Shown: positions 36,398 to 45,288 of the stretch, one piece after another
Numbering within the stretch: position 1 is the first letter of the stretch
How the letters are laid out: each line of letters opens with the position of its first letter
Source: Frankiales bacterium
GTDB lineage: Bacteria; Actinomycetota; Actinomycetes; Mycobacteriales; SCTD01
Assembly: GCA_025465135.1 (NCBI GenBank)
Contig: JAODNA010000189.1
Location: forward strand, 1 to 57,639
Direction: 5' to 3'
Length of the DNA stretch: 57,639 nt
Translations under genes and position numbers: made by a program
Notes under the pieces: generated by a model
What the model was told of the DNA's origin: nothing
The model's database searches: none
The model's input: the letters and a program-made list of their open reading frames with translations, nothing else

Positions 36398-37095
36398 CGG
36401 ACCGCGCCTATCGCGATCCCGAGCGGCCGCTCGACACCGATGAGCTCGGCGAGCGGCTTGAGCACGCCGCGGCGGACGGAGTCACGCCAGGCGCGGCGGA
36501 CGTCCTCACACGCCGTGATGTCGTGCAGCACCATCAGCGTTCCCGGCCGGCAGAACTCCAGGGTGAGTGCAATGTCCTGCATGACCCCGTCGTACGAGTG
36601 GTCGCCGTCGACGAACGCCAGGTCGAGCTTGCCCTCGACGTTGTCGACGAGGAACTGCCGCGCCTGCGGTGAGTGGCTGTCGCCGCGGAACCGCAGCAGC
36701 CCGGGCACCTGACCGAGCAGGCGGTCCTGCTCGGAGGCCCGCGGGTGGTTGCCGTCGTCGATGCTGATCGGCCGCGCGAACCCCACGTGCTCGCTGAGGA
36801 AGAGGCACGCGCCGCCGCTCGCCGAGCCGATCTCGAGGTAGTTGGTGAAGGGCCCGCGATCGCGCAGCCACAGGCACAGCGCCGCGAACTCGAAGGGGTT
36901 CTGCTGCAGGAACAGCCCACCCTCGAGGGTGATCCCGTTGCCGAAGTGCGCGATGTCATCGGTGCCCGCAGCGCGTACGGCCTCGACCAGGGACGGGAAG
37001 TCCGGCGAGCGCGCGACATCGGCGACGCTGTCGAGACCACGCAGCCGCACGACGCGGTCGATGCCGTCGCGGACGACGTTCCTCGTGAGCTGCAC
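36394..37095 (-). CDS. SAM-dependent methyltransferase (class I, FkbM/cephalosporin-hydroxylase-like)
   Basis: Predicted 233 residues from GTG 37095, with GAAGGG upstream. A Rossmann motif YLEIGSASGGACLFLS lies near residue 85, then SIDDGNH near 107 and LDLAFVDGDHSYDGV near 155, where Asp and His are typical of metal-assisted sugar methyltransferases or hydroxylase-like relatives. The C-terminus has LMVLHDITACEDVR. It probably modifies a sugar in the polysaccharide. It is divergent or separate from neighbours; its stop overlaps the convergent 35561 gene by 4 bp. Confidence 0.78.
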   Translation of the reverse strand: MQLTRNVVRDGIDRVVRLRGLDSVADVARSPDFPSLVEAVRAAGTDDIAHFGNGITLEGGLFLQQNPFEFAALCLWLRDRGPFTNYLEIGSASGGACLFLSEHVGFARPISIDDGNHPRASEQDRLLGQVPGLLRFRGDSHSPQARQFLVDNVEGKLDLAFVDGDHSYDGVMQDIALTLEFCRPGTLMVLHDITACEDVRRAWRDSVRRGVLKPLAELIGVERPLGIAIGAVR

Positions 37096-37132
37096 AGGGG
37101 ACCCTTCTCGAGCGCTGCTTCTGCTCGCCACT

Positions 37133-38653
37133 TTAGGTCAGGACCGATCGGCCCTGGCGGCCGATGAAAGGGAACATCCGCTGGACGAGGCGTGTCAGGT
37201 CCGTGACGGCACCGGCGTCGAGCACGCGCAGCACCAGCAGGAACGCGGCCTCGGCAACCAGGCCAGTGGCGGGCACAGCCCAGAGCCTCGCGGGCAGGGC
37301 TTGCCCGAGGAGCCAGCCGGCAGCGCCGACGGCGAACGCCAGCAGGGTCGGCCGAAGGAGGATCCGCAGCGGCCGGATGGTCAACCGCCGTGTCAGGGCG
37401 CGGGCGAGCACGACGACATCGACCACGGTTGCCGCGAACCACGCCCCACCGAGCGCCCACAGACCGAGCACCGGGACCAGCGGAGCGCCGAGCGCGAGCC
37501 ACACGACGGCCTGCAGCCCGACAGCCACCAGCACGGTGCGGGCGTCGCCGACCGCGTAGAGGTAGCCGGCCGCTGCCACCGAGACCGGGCCCCCCACGAG
37601 CAGCGCGGCGAGTGCCCACGGCAGCACCGCCCCGGCGTCTGCCCAACGCGCGCCGAACAGCACCTCGATCAGGTGCGGTGACATCGCCGCGAACGGCACC
37701 AGCAGCGCGCCCGTGCCGATGGCTCCGACGCGCAGCGCGCGCCTCAGCACCGGGGCCGGGTCGGCACCGGTGTCGAGCAGACGTGACATCGCCGGGAAGG
37801 AGACCCGCCACAGCGACTCGAACAGCAGAGCCGGGACCTGCATGACGCGGAACGCAAGGCTCCACAGGCCGAGTGTCGGGAGGCCGGACAGTCCGGCGAG
37901 CAGCAGGTTGGTCCCCTGGTCACGCAGCAGCCCGAGCGCTCCCGCGCTCTGGTAGCGGACGCCGAAGCCCAGCAGCCCGCGCGTCCGACGGAGCTCCAGG
38001 GACGGCGCGACCAGCCCCACCGGCGACACGCTGCGCATGACGAGCACCCCGACGGCGCTCCGTACGACGGCGGCGGTCGCCAGCCCGACGACGCCGAAGC
38101 CGAGGCTGACGGCGCCGATGCCCCAGCACAGGTAGGCGACGGTCTCCGAGAGCTCGACCCGGACGCGCCGTCCGTACTGCAGCTGCCGCTCGAGCATGAT
38201 CGAGCCGGGCGCCTGCAGGCTCTGCAACGGCAGGGCCGCGATCATGATCGCCGTCACCAGGCCGGCCGTGCCGAAGAACAGGGCACCGGCGGCAGCGATC
38301 ATCGCGAGCACGGTCGTCACGCCGAGCTGGAAGCCCTGCAGCGCTCGCAGGTCGGCGCGGTCGGGCTCCTCGGTCCGGCGGATGAGCGCGGACCCGAGGC
38401 CGCCGTCGGCGAGCAGTGAGGCGGCTGCGGTCAGGCTCAGGCCGAAGGCCAGCGCGCCGAAGTCGCGAGGCGTCAGCAAGCGGGCGAACACCAGGCTGCC
38501 GGCGAAGCCGAGCACGCGTACGACGACGCCCCGGATGGCCACCGTGCCGGTGCTCGACAGCGCTGCTGCCGTGACGTCGGCGGCCGTCGAGTCGGTCTCG
38601 ATCGGGAGGGGCACGGGGCGGTCGCGGCGGGATCGGTCGCGGCGGGCGGCCAT
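37133..38653 (-). CDS. Wzx-like oligosaccharide flippase (MOP superfamily)
   Basis: Predicted 506 residues from ATG 38653, with GGGAGGGGG upstream. About 12-14 membrane helices are visible, beginning with AIRGVVVRVLGFAGSLVFAR. The motif RLLTPRDFGALAFGLSL near the second helix is typical of the polysaccharide-transporter (PST) family. It flips a lipid-linked oligosaccharide across the membrane. The frame is open to 38812, but the first part is a basic shadow. It lies next to glycosyltransferases and within the same locus as the ligase at 53130, giving a Wzx/Wzy-type pathway. Confidence 0.9.
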   Translation of the reverse strand: MAARRDRSRRDRPVPLPIETDSTAADVTAAALSSTGTVAIRGVVVRVLGFAGSLVFARLLTPRDFGALAFGLSLTAAASLLADGGLGSALIRRTEEPDRADLRALQGFQLGVTTVLAMIAAAGALFFGTAGLVTAIMIAALPLQSLQAPGSIMLERQLQYGRRVRVELSETVAYLCWGIGAVSLGFGVVGLATAAVVRSAVGVLVMRSVSPVGLVAPSLELRRTRGLLGFGVRYQSAGALGLLRDQGTNLLLAGLSGLPTLGLWSLAFRVMQVPALLFESLWRVSFPAMSRLLDTGADPAPVLRRALRVGAIGTGALLVPFAAMSPHLIEVLFGARWADAGAVLPWALAALLVGGPVSVAAAGYLYAVGDARTVLVAVGLQAVVWLALGAPLVPVLGLWALGGAWFAATVVDVVVLARALTRRLTIRPLRILLRPTLLAFAVGAAGWLLGQALPARLWAVPATGLVAEAAFLLVLRVLDAGAVTDLTRLVQRMFPFIGRQGRSVLT

Positions 38654-38721
38654 GCGACCCCCTCCCGCGGACGTCCAGGCGGCGGTCCGGTGCCGGTGCA
38701 CGATGCTGCCACAGGCTGCGG

Positions 38722-38727
38722 CAGGCT
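38722..38727 (+). promoter_or_regulatory. -10-like element CAGGCT of a probable leaderless promoter
   Basis: CAGGCT ends 6 nt before GTG 38734. It deviates from TAnnnT by its first base, so it is weaker evidence than the other cases. Confidence 0.35.
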
Positions 38728-38733
38728 GGACCG

Positions 38734-39636
38734 GTGCCGAAGCCGTTGCTGACCATCGGCGTGCCGACCTACAACCGCGCCGACAGCCTCGCCACGACGC
38801 TCGCGTCGGCACGCGCGCAGGCCTACCGGCCGCTCGAGATCGTCGTCTGCGACAACGCGTCCGACGACGGGACCGAGGGCCTCGTGGCCCAGCTCCAGTC
38901 GCAGGACGACCGCATCCGCTATGTCCGCCAGGAGACCAACGTCGGCTCGACCGGCAACTTCCGGCGCGCCCTTGCCGAGGCGCGGGGTGACCTGTTCATG
39001 TGGCTCGCCGATGACGACTGGATCGACCCTGACTACGCGGGCTCCTGCGCCGCCGCCTTGACAACGGGCGTGGCGCTGGCGGCCGGACGCACGGTCTACT
39101 ACCGCGACGGCGCCGTCCGCGACGAAGGCGAGCCGTCGGCGTTCGACGCACCCGACGGCCCCGGCCGGGTCCGGCAGTTCTACCGCCGCGTCGTGCACAA
39201 CCCTGCCTTCTACGGCGTGGCCCGTACGTCGGTGCTGCGGGAGCTCGGGCCCTACCCCAACGCGCTCGGGGGTGACTGGTTGTGGACGGCGGCCCTGGCC
39301 TACACAGGCCGCGTCGTGGAGGTGCCGGGTGTCGTCATCCACCGGTCGGCGCAGGGCGTCTCGGCGAGCCTGGCGCGCACCGCGGAGTCGCTGGGCCTGC
39401 CGGCGCGGCACGCCACCGTCCCGTACCTCACGATCGCCCTCAACGCAGCGAAGCACGTGCTGACCGCGTCTCCCTACGCGGAGCTCAGCTCCGCCCGGCG
39501 CACGAGGCTTGCCGCTGCGGCGACAGCAGCCGTCGTCTGGCGCTACCTGCTGCTGCCGGTGCTGGCCCCTGCAGGGCCGCTGCTGCGGCGTCTCGGCCTG
39601 AGAGGCGGTACGCGGCAAGAGGCCCCTCGCGGCTAA
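38734..39636 (+). CDS. Glycosyltransferase family 2 enzyme
   Basis: Predicted 300 residues with a GT-A fold. The N-terminal motif LLTIGVPTYNRADSLATTL, the DNASDDGT donor loop near residue 38 and the metal-binding ADDDWIDPD near 92 are clear. An aromatic/acidic acceptor region follows (FYRRVVHNPAFYG). There are no membrane helices except a weak hydrophobic end. It adds a sugar to the repeating unit; donor unknown. The GTG start lies 6 nt after a CAGGCT box. It precedes the CDP-sugar operon by 66 bp. Confidence 0.9.
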   Translation: MPKPLLTIGVPTYNRADSLATTLASARAQAYRPLEIVVCDNASDDGTEGLVAQLQSQDDRIRYVRQETNVGSTGNFRRALAEARGDLFMWLADDDWIDPDYAGSCAAALTTGVALAAGRTVYYRDGAVRDEGEPSAFDAPDGPGRVRQFYRRVVHNPAFYGVARTSVLRELGPYPNALGGDWLWTAALAYTGRVVEVPGVVIHRSAQGVSASLARTAESLGLPARHATVPYLTIALNAAKHVLTASPYAELSSARRTRLAAAATAAVVWRYLLLPVLAPAGPLLRRLGLRGGTRQEAPRG

Positions 39637-39639
39637 TGT
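39634..39639 (+). promoter_or_regulatory. -10 element TAATGT upstream of the CDP-sugar operon
   Basis: TAATGT overlaps the stop codon of the GT2 gene and lies 63 nt upstream of GTG 39703, which has its own ribosome site GAGGAG. It could drive the rfbF-rfbG unit with a normal leader. Confidence 0.4.
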
Positions 39640-39702
39640 CGAGGGCGTCATGGACGCCTCCGTGCGCCGCGCCCGCCGTACGCAGTCTCGAGGAGCACGC
39701 AC

Positions 39703-40470
39703 GTGAAGGTCGTGATACTCGCGGGCGGCCTCGGCAGCCGGCTCAGCGAGGAGACGGCGCTGCGCCCCAAGCCCATGGTCGAGATCGGCGGCAAGCCGAT
39801 CCTCTGGCACATCATGAGCAGCTACGCCAAGCACGACGTCACCGACTTCGTCGTCTGCCTGGGTTACAAGGGCTACGTGATCAAGGAGTACTTCGCCAAC
39901 TACTTCCTGCACACGTCGGACGTGACCTTCGACGTCGCCGCGAACACGATGGAGGTCCACCGCTCGGCAGCCGAGCCCTGGCGCGTCACCCTCGTGGACA
40001 CGGGCGACGCGACGATGACCGGCGGCCGGCTCAAGCGGGTCGCCGAGCGGGTCAGCGACGACGACGCGTTCTGCTTCACCTACGGCGACGGCCTCGCCGA
40101 CGTCGACATCACCGCGCTGCTGGAGTTCCACCGCGCGAACGGCAGGCTGGCCACGATGACCGCGGTGCAGCCGCCTGGCCGCTTCGGTGCGGTCGAGCTC
40201 GCCGGAGACCAGGTCGCGCGCTTCGCGGAGAAGCCGCAGGGCGACGGCGCGTGGATCAACGGGGGCTTCTTCGTCCTGTCACCCAAGGTGGTCGACTACA
40301 TCGACGGGGACGACACGGTCTGGGAGGAGCGCCCCCTGGAGAAGCTGGCCGCCGACCGGCAGCTGGCCGCCTACCGGCACACCGGCTTCTGGCAGCCGAT
40401 GGACACCTTGCGTGATCGCAACCACCTCGAGCAGCTCTGGGCCAGCGGGGACGCGCCTTGGTCGCGATGA
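39703..40470 (+). CDS. rfbF: Glucose-1-phosphate cytidylyltransferase
   Basis: Predicted 255 residues, full length for RfbF. The nucleotidyltransferase motif [20 protein letters not shown] begins at once, followed by the acceptor and sugar motifs [11 protein letters not shown] and [14 protein letters not shown] near residue 190. It makes CDP-glucose from CTP and glucose-1-phosphate, the entry to CDP-6-deoxysugars. The GTG has GAGGAG upstream. Its stop overlaps the start of the CDP-glucose dehydratase gene (ATGA), forming the head of a six-gene coupled unit. Confidence 0.96.
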   Translation: MKVVILAGGLGSRLSEETALRPKPMVEIGGKPILWHIMSSYAKHDVTDFVVCLGYKGYVIKEYFANYFLHTSDVTFDVAANTMEVHRSAAEPWRVTLVDTGDATMTGGRLKRVAERVSDDDAFCFTYGDGLADVDITALLEFHRANGRLATMTAVQPPGRFGAVELAGDQVARFAEKPQGDGAWINGGFFVLSPKVVDYIDGDDTVWEERPLEKLAADRQLAAYRHTGFWQPMDTLRDRNHLEQLWASGDAPWSR

Positions 40471-41534
40471 GCGCCGCGGTCGACGCATCGTTCTGGGCGG
40501 GCCGCCGGGTCCTCGTGACCGGTCACACCGGCTTCAAGGGCTCATGGCTGTGCCTGTGGCTCGTGGCCCTGGGGGCGGACGTCACCGGTTTCTCCATCGG
40601 CGTGCCGACGACGCCTTCGCTGTACGCCCTGACCGACCTCGCGGCATCCGTTCGCGACCTGCGCGGCGACGTCGGCGACGCGGATGCCGTGCTGAAAGCA
40701 GTCCAGGAGGCACGGCCCGACGTCGTGCTGCACCTCGCCGCGCAGTCCCTGGTGCGGCCGTCCTTCGCGTCGCCGGTGGAGACCTACCAGACCAACGTGA
40801 TGGGCACCGTGCACGTGCTGGACGCCGTTCGGCAGAGCGCCGATGTCGGCGCCGCGCTGATCGTGACCAGCGACAAGTGCTACGAGAACCGCGAGTGGCG
40901 CTGGGGGTATCGCGAGTACGAGCCCAAGGGCGGCTACGACCCCTACAGCAGCAGCAAGGGCTGCGCGGAGCTCGTGACGGACGCCTACACCCGCAGCTAC
41001 TTCGGCGTTGACGGTCGCCCGCGGGTTGCCTCGGCGCGCGCCGGCAACGTCATCGGCGGCGGCGACTGGAGCGGCGAGCGGCTCGTCGTCGACGTGATGA
41101 CCGCCGCGCTGAACGGCACCGAGGTCGCGCTTCGCGCACCGGCCGCCGTGCGGCCCTGGCAGCACGTGCTCGACTGCCTGAGCGGCTACCTCGTGCTGAC
41201 GCAGGCGCTGTGGGGAGACCGCTCGATGCAGGGCGGCTGGAACTTCGGGCCGGACTCCGCGGACGTGCGCACGGTGGAGGACCTCGTCGCGGAGCTGGGT
41301 GCGACCTGGCCCGGCGGCATCCCCTACCGGCGCGCACCCGACCCGGATCTGCACGAGGCCCACACCCTGACCCTCGACTCCACCAAGGCGCGGCGCGAGC
41401 TCGGCTGGCGTCCGCAGTGGGCGCTCGACGAGTCGTTGCGCCGGGTCGCCGAGTGGTACCTCGCCTACCAAGCAGGAGATGACGTCACCGCGATGTGCAA
41501 CACCCAGATCCGTGACCACCAGGCCGCCCGATGA
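40467..41534 (+). CDS. rfbG: CDP-glucose 4,6-dehydratase
   Basis: Predicted 355 residues from ATG 40467; GTG 40458 is the other start. Extended [17 protein letters not shown] near the N-terminus, [14 protein letters not shown] near residue 135 and [12 protein letters not shown] (YxxxK) near 155. The product is CDP-4-keto-6-deoxyglucose. ATGA overlap with rfbF and a 4-bp overlap with the next gene confirm coupling. No ddhC/rfbH-type 3-dehydratase is nearby, so the keto sugar probably goes straight to the methyltransferase. Confidence 0.96.
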   Translation: MSAAVDASFWAGRRVLVTGHTGFKGSWLCLWLVALGADVTGFSIGVPTTPSLYALTDLAASVRDLRGDVGDADAVLKAVQEARPDVVLHLAAQSLVRPSFASPVETYQTNVMGTVHVLDAVRQSADVGAALIVTSDKCYENREWRWGYREYEPKGGYDPYSSSKGCAELVTDAYTRSYFGVDGRPRVASARAGNVIGGGDWSGERLVVDVMTAALNGTEVALRAPAAVRPWQHVLDCLSGYLVLTQALWGDRSMQGGWNFGPDSADVRTVEDLVAELGATWPGGIPYRRAPDPDLHEAHTLTLDSTKARRELGWRPQWALDESLRRVAEWYLAYQAGDDVTAMCNTQIRDHQAAR

Positions 41535-42766
41535 GCACGCCGAGCTCCGCATGCCGCTTCTGCGCGGCGCCGCTGTCGCGCGTGGTGGCCGACCTCGGCA
41601 TGCAGCCGTTGTCCAACGCGTTCCTCCGGCGCGAGCAGCTGAACGCGATGGAGCCCCACTACCCGCTGACGGCTCTCGTGTGCGACGAGTGCATGCTCGT
41701 CCAGCTCGAGGCCTACGAGTCGCCCGACGCGATCTTCTCCGACTACGTCTACTTCTCGTCGTACAGCTCGAGCTGGCTCGACCACTGCCGCGCCTACGTC
41801 GGCCAGGTGACCGACGCCCTGCAGCTCGGTCCCGCGAGCCGCGTCGTCGAGATCGCCAGCAACGACGGCTACCTCCTGCAGTACTTCGTCGAGCGCGGCA
41901 TCCCCGCGCACGGCGTCGAGCCCGCCGCCAACGTCGCCGAGGTGGCGCGCTCACGCGGCATCCCGACCACCGTCGAGTTCTTCGGTGCCAAGGTCGCGGA
42001 GCGGCTCCGAGCCGAGCAGGGACCAGCGGATCTGCTGCTCGGCAACAACGTGCTCGCGCACGTGCCCGACCTGAACGACTTCGTCGCCGGGCTGCACGAG
42101 CTGCTCGCTCCCCAGGGCACGATCACGATGGAGTTCCCTCACCTGCTGCAGCTGCTGACGCTGCGGCAGTACGACACGATCTACCACGAGCACTTCTCGT
42201 ACTTCTCGCTGCTCACCGTGCGCAAGGTCTTCGCGGCGCACGGCCTGCGGATCCACGACGTCGAGGAGCTGGCGACCCACGGCGGCTCACTGCGGATCTG
42301 GGCGGTGCACGACGACAGCAGCACCCCCACCGGTGAGGCGGTCGAGGCGCTGGAGCAGCGGGAGCGGGCGGCGGGACTCGCCGATCCCGCCCACTACGAC
42401 ACGTTCGCGGCGGAGGTGCGCCGCGCGAAGCGTGACGTCCTCGACTTCTTCATCGACGCGAAGAACGCCGGCAGCACGGTCGTCGCCTACGGCGCGGCGG
42501 CGAAGGGCAACACGCTGCTGAACTACTGCGGCCTGGGGACCGACTTCATCGACTTCGTCGTGGACCTGAACCCGCACAAGCAGGGGCTGTACCTGCCCGG
42601 GACCCACATCCCGGTCCTCGATCCCGACGCTCTGCGCGCGGCCCGCCCGGACTGGGTGTTCGTCCTGCCGTGGAACCTCAGGCGGGAGATCGAGGAGCAG
42701 CTCTCCGACGTGCACAGCTGGGGCGGCCGCTTCGTCGCGTGGTCGCCCGAGCTGGCCATCAGCTGA
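41531..42766 (+). CDS. Sugar C-methyltransferase (TylC3/NovU-like, zinc-binding)
   Basis: Predicted 411 residues. The N-terminal zinc module has CRFC and CDEC motifs (residues about 8-11 and 52-55), followed by a SAM-binding VVEIASNDGYLLQYFVERG motif near residue 100 and the YHEHFSYFS motif near 220. The C-terminal part (VAYGAAAKGNTLLNYCGLG, near 320) matches the C-methyltransferase family of branched-chain sugar pathways. It probably adds a methyl at C3 or C5 of the CDP-4-keto-6-deoxy sugar. It overlaps rfbG by 4 bp and the epimerase by one base. Confidence 0.9.
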   Translation: MSTPSSACRFCAAPLSRVVADLGMQPLSNAFLRREQLNAMEPHYPLTALVCDECMLVQLEAYESPDAIFSDYVYFSSYSSSWLDHCRAYVGQVTDALQLGPASRVVEIASNDGYLLQYFVERGIPAHGVEPAANVAEVARSRGIPTTVEFFGAKVAERLRAEQGPADLLLGNNVLAHVPDLNDFVAGLHELLAPQGTITMEFPHLLQLLTLRQYDTIYHEHFSYFSLLTVRKVFAAHGLRIHDVEELATHGGSLRIWAVHDDSSTPTGEAVEALEQRERAAGLADPAHYDTFAAEVRRAKRDVLDFFIDAKNAGSTVVAYGAAAKGNTLLNYCGLGTDFIDFVVDLNPHKQGLYLPGTHIPVLDPDALRAARPDWVFVLPWNLRREIEEQLSDVHSWGGRFVAWSPELAIS

Positions 42767-43296
42767 TGCGGCTGGCTCCGACCGGGCTGTCGGGCGTCGT
42801 CCTCGTTCACGTCGACCCGGCCGCCGACGAGCGGGGCAGCTTCAGCCGCGTCTGGGACCAGGACGAGTTCGCCGCCGCCGGCCTTCCGGAGCGGCTCGAC
42901 CTGCACTGCGTCTCGTCGAACCGCGCGCAGGGGACGCTGCGCGGGATGCACTGGCAGGAGCCGCCGTACGGCGAGATCAAGCTCGTGCGGTGCTCGAGGG
43001 GAGCCGTCTTCGACGTCGCGGTCGACGTCCGCCGCGACTCCCCGTCGTACCTGCAGTGGTTCGGGATCGAGCTGCGACCCGAAACCGGCGAGTGCCTCTA
43101 CCTGCCGGCCGGTGTCGCTCACGGCTTCCTGACCCTCAGCGACGACACCGAGGTGTCCTACCTCATGACGTCGCGCTACTCCCCCGAGCACGCCCGCGGC
43201 CTGCGCTACGACGACCCCGCGGTCGCGATCACCTGGCCGGCGCCACCGCAGGTCATCTCGGACCGGGATCGCGACTTCGCTCTGCTCGAGCCATGA
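42766..43296 (+). CDS. RmlC-like sugar-nucleotide 3,5-epimerase
   Basis: Predicted 176 residues, normal for RmlC. It has the cupin-type fold with GSFSRVWDQDEFAAAG, NRAQGTLRGMHWQ near residue 55 with the catalytic His, and PAGVAHGFLTLSDDTEVSYLM near 120. It would epimerise C3 and/or C5 of the 4-keto sugar. The ATG shares one base with the stop of the methyltransferase (TGATG), and its own stop overlaps the reductase start. dTDP enzymes are the best-known relatives; the neighbouring genes point to a CDP sugar here. Confidence 0.9.
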   Translation: MRLAPTGLSGVVLVHVDPAADERGSFSRVWDQDEFAAAGLPERLDLHCVSSNRAQGTLRGMHWQEPPYGEIKLVRCSRGAVFDVAVDVRRDSPSYLQWFGIELRPETGECLYLPAGVAHGFLTLSDDTEVSYLMTSRYSPEHARGLRYDDPAVAITWPAPPQVISDRDRDFALLEP

Positions 43297-44192
43297 GCAC
43301 AATCCTCGTCACCGGCGGGACCGGTTTCGTCGGCCGCCACGTCCTCGAGGCGCTGACCCGCGCCGGCCAGACCGCGCACGTCGCCGCCCGGCGCATCTCG
43401 GCCGATGCCGGTGGCGACTGGCACGAGAGCGACCTGCTGGCGCCGCTCTCCGCAGCCGGGCTGGTCGCCGAGGTCGCGCCGACCCACCTGCTGCACCTGG
43501 CGTGGTGCGCCGACCCCGGTTCCTTCTGGACCGACCCGGCCAACGTGGCGTGGGCCGAGGCGACCTTGCGGCTGGTCCGCGCGTTCGCCGATGCCGGCGG
43601 TCGACGCGTCGTCGTCGCGGGGACGTGCGCGGAGTACGACCCGTCCGCGGGCCGCTGCTCGGAGGACGCCACGCCGCTGAAGCCCACCACGTTGTACGGC
43701 GCGTGCAAGGCCGCGACCTTCACGGCACTGAGCGCCTTCTGCGCGCAGGCGGGGGTGGAGCTGGCCTGGGGGCGCATCTTCAACGTCTACGGACCCGGCG
43801 AGCCGGCGCAGAAGCTGGTCTCCGCCGTCGCAGCCGGACTTCTCGCCGGACAGCCGGTGGAGACGACGGCGGGCACGCAGGTGCGCGACTTCGTCAGCGT
43901 GCGCGACGTCGCCGAAGGACTGACCGCGCTCACCCTTGGCACCGCCGTCGGCGCCTACAACCTCGGCACCGGGGTCGGCACCCCGGTCCGCGACGTGGCC
44001 CGCGCGGTCGCCGACCTCACCGGACGGCCCGAGCTGCTCCGGCCGACGCGTCCTCCCGCAGCCGACGAGCCCCCGCTGCTCGTGGCGGACGTGCACGCCG
44101 CGCAGGCCGCGTTCGGCTGGCAGGCGAGCACCTCCCTCGGCGACGGCCTGCGCGAGACGGTCGATGCCGTCCGTGCGCGCACCGGCTCCTGA
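43293..44192 (+). CDS. NAD(P)-dependent 4-ketosugar reductase/epimerase
   Basis: Predicted 299 residues. Extended SDR: VTGGTGFVGRHVLEAL at the N-terminus, GTCAEYD near residue 108 and TLYGACKAATFTAL (YxxxK) near 132. GRIFNVYGPGEPAQKLVSAV follows. It probably reduces the C4 ketone at the end of the CDP-branched-sugar pathway. It overlaps the RmlC-like gene by 4 bp and the glycosyltransferase by one base. Earlier frames in this stretch are shadows. Confidence 0.87.
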   Translation: MSTILVTGGTGFVGRHVLEALTRAGQTAHVAARRISADAGGDWHESDLLAPLSAAGLVAEVAPTHLLHLAWCADPGSFWTDPANVAWAEATLRLVRAFADAGGRRVVVAGTCAEYDPSAGRCSEDATPLKPTTLYGACKAATFTALSAFCAQAGVELAWGRIFNVYGPGEPAQKLVSAVAAGLLAGQPVETTAGTQVRDFVSVRDVAEGLTALTLGTAVGAYNLGTGVGTPVRDVARAVADLTGRPELLRPTRPPAADEPPLLVADVHAAQAAFGWQASTSLGDGLRETVDAVRARTGS

Positions 44193-45238
44193 TGCGGCCT
44201 GACCTGCGCATCGGCTACGTCCCGTACTCCGCCGACCTCCAGCACCCCGGTGACCGTCGGCGCTTCTGCTTCTGGGCCGGCCGGCGCGGCGTCGACTTCG
44301 AGGTCGCGCGACCAGGCCGCCGATACGACCTGGTCGTCCTCAGCGCCCGCGCCGACCTCACCTACTGGGCGAAGGCCCCGTCCTCCACCCGAGTGGTCTA
44401 CGACCTCATCGACTCGTACCTCGCGATCCCGCCCCGCGACCCCCGCGACATGGCGCGGGGGATCGGCAAGTTCGCGCTGCGCCAGCACAGCCGTCCGGCG
44501 CTGAGCTATCGCCGCGCCGTTGTCGCGCTGTGCCGTCGCGCCGACGCTGTCGTGTGCACGACCGTCGAGCAGCAAGCGACGATCTCGCCGTACAACAGCA
44601 ACGTGCACGTGGTCCTCGACCACCACCCGATGGCGTTCCGCCCGAAGGACGACTACGCCCGCGGCCCCGAGCTCCGGCTGGTCTGGGAAGGGTTGCCGCA
44701 CACCCTCGGTGGGTTCGCCTCGATCGCACCGGTGCTCGAGGAGATCGCCGCGCAGCAGCCTTTGATGCTGACGCTGATCACCGACCTGCGCTACGCCAGG
44801 CTCGCCGGGAGCTTCCTGCGCGCAGACACAGCGACCCTCGCCGAGAGCGTCTTGCGCGTACCGCACCGGCTCGTCCCCTGGTCGGAGGACAACCTGGTCC
44901 GGGAGGCCCCCCGTGCCGACATCGCGGTGATCCCCCTCGACGCCGGTGACGCCTTCGCCCGCGGCAAGCCGGAGAACAAGCTGCTGCTGCTGTGGCGGAT
45001 GGGCCTGCCGACGGTCACCACCGCGACCCCTGCCTACGACCGGGCCATGGCCGCGGCCGGCCTGGACCTGACCTGCACGACCACGGGTGAGTGGGCAACG
45101 CGACTCGCTGCGCTGGCAGGAGACGAGTCCGCGCGGGCGAATGCGGGTAGGGCGGGCAGAGCGTTCGTCGAGACCGCCCACTCGGCGGCTGCCCGGCTGG
45201 CCGACTGGGACCGGGTCATCGACTCGGTGCTGGGCTGA
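44192..45238 (+). CDS. Glycosyltransferase-like protein (GT-B type)
   Basis: Predicted 348 residues. Its layout suggests a GT4-type fold with a weak first half (IGYVPYSADLQHPGDRRRF, DLVVLSARADLTYWAK) and a C-terminal donor half with LRLVWEGLPHTLGG and IPLDAGDAFARGKPENKLLL, where the Glu/Lys pattern matches the donor-binding segment. It likely transfers the new branched sugar, since its ATG shares one base with the reductase stop. No DxD is needed in this class. Assignment by fold pattern, not by strong sequence recognition. Confidence 0.72.
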   Translation: MRPDLRIGYVPYSADLQHPGDRRRFCFWAGRRGVDFEVARPGRRYDLVVLSARADLTYWAKAPSSTRVVYDLIDSYLAIPPRDPRDMARGIGKFALRQHSRPALSYRRAVVALCRRADAVVCTTVEQQATISPYNSNVHVVLDHHPMAFRPKDDYARGPELRLVWEGLPHTLGGFASIAPVLEEIAAQQPLMLTLITDLRYARLAGSFLRADTATLAESVLRVPHRLVPWSEDNLVREAPRADIAVIPLDAGDAFARGKPENKLLLLWRMGLPTVTTATPAYDRAMAAAGLDLTCTTTGEWATRLAALAGDESARANAGRAGRAFVETAHSAAARLADWDRVIDSVLG

Positions 45239-45288
45239 CCGGGCCGGTCCGGTATGGGCGACAATGGCACCAGGATGGTGGGCTGAGG

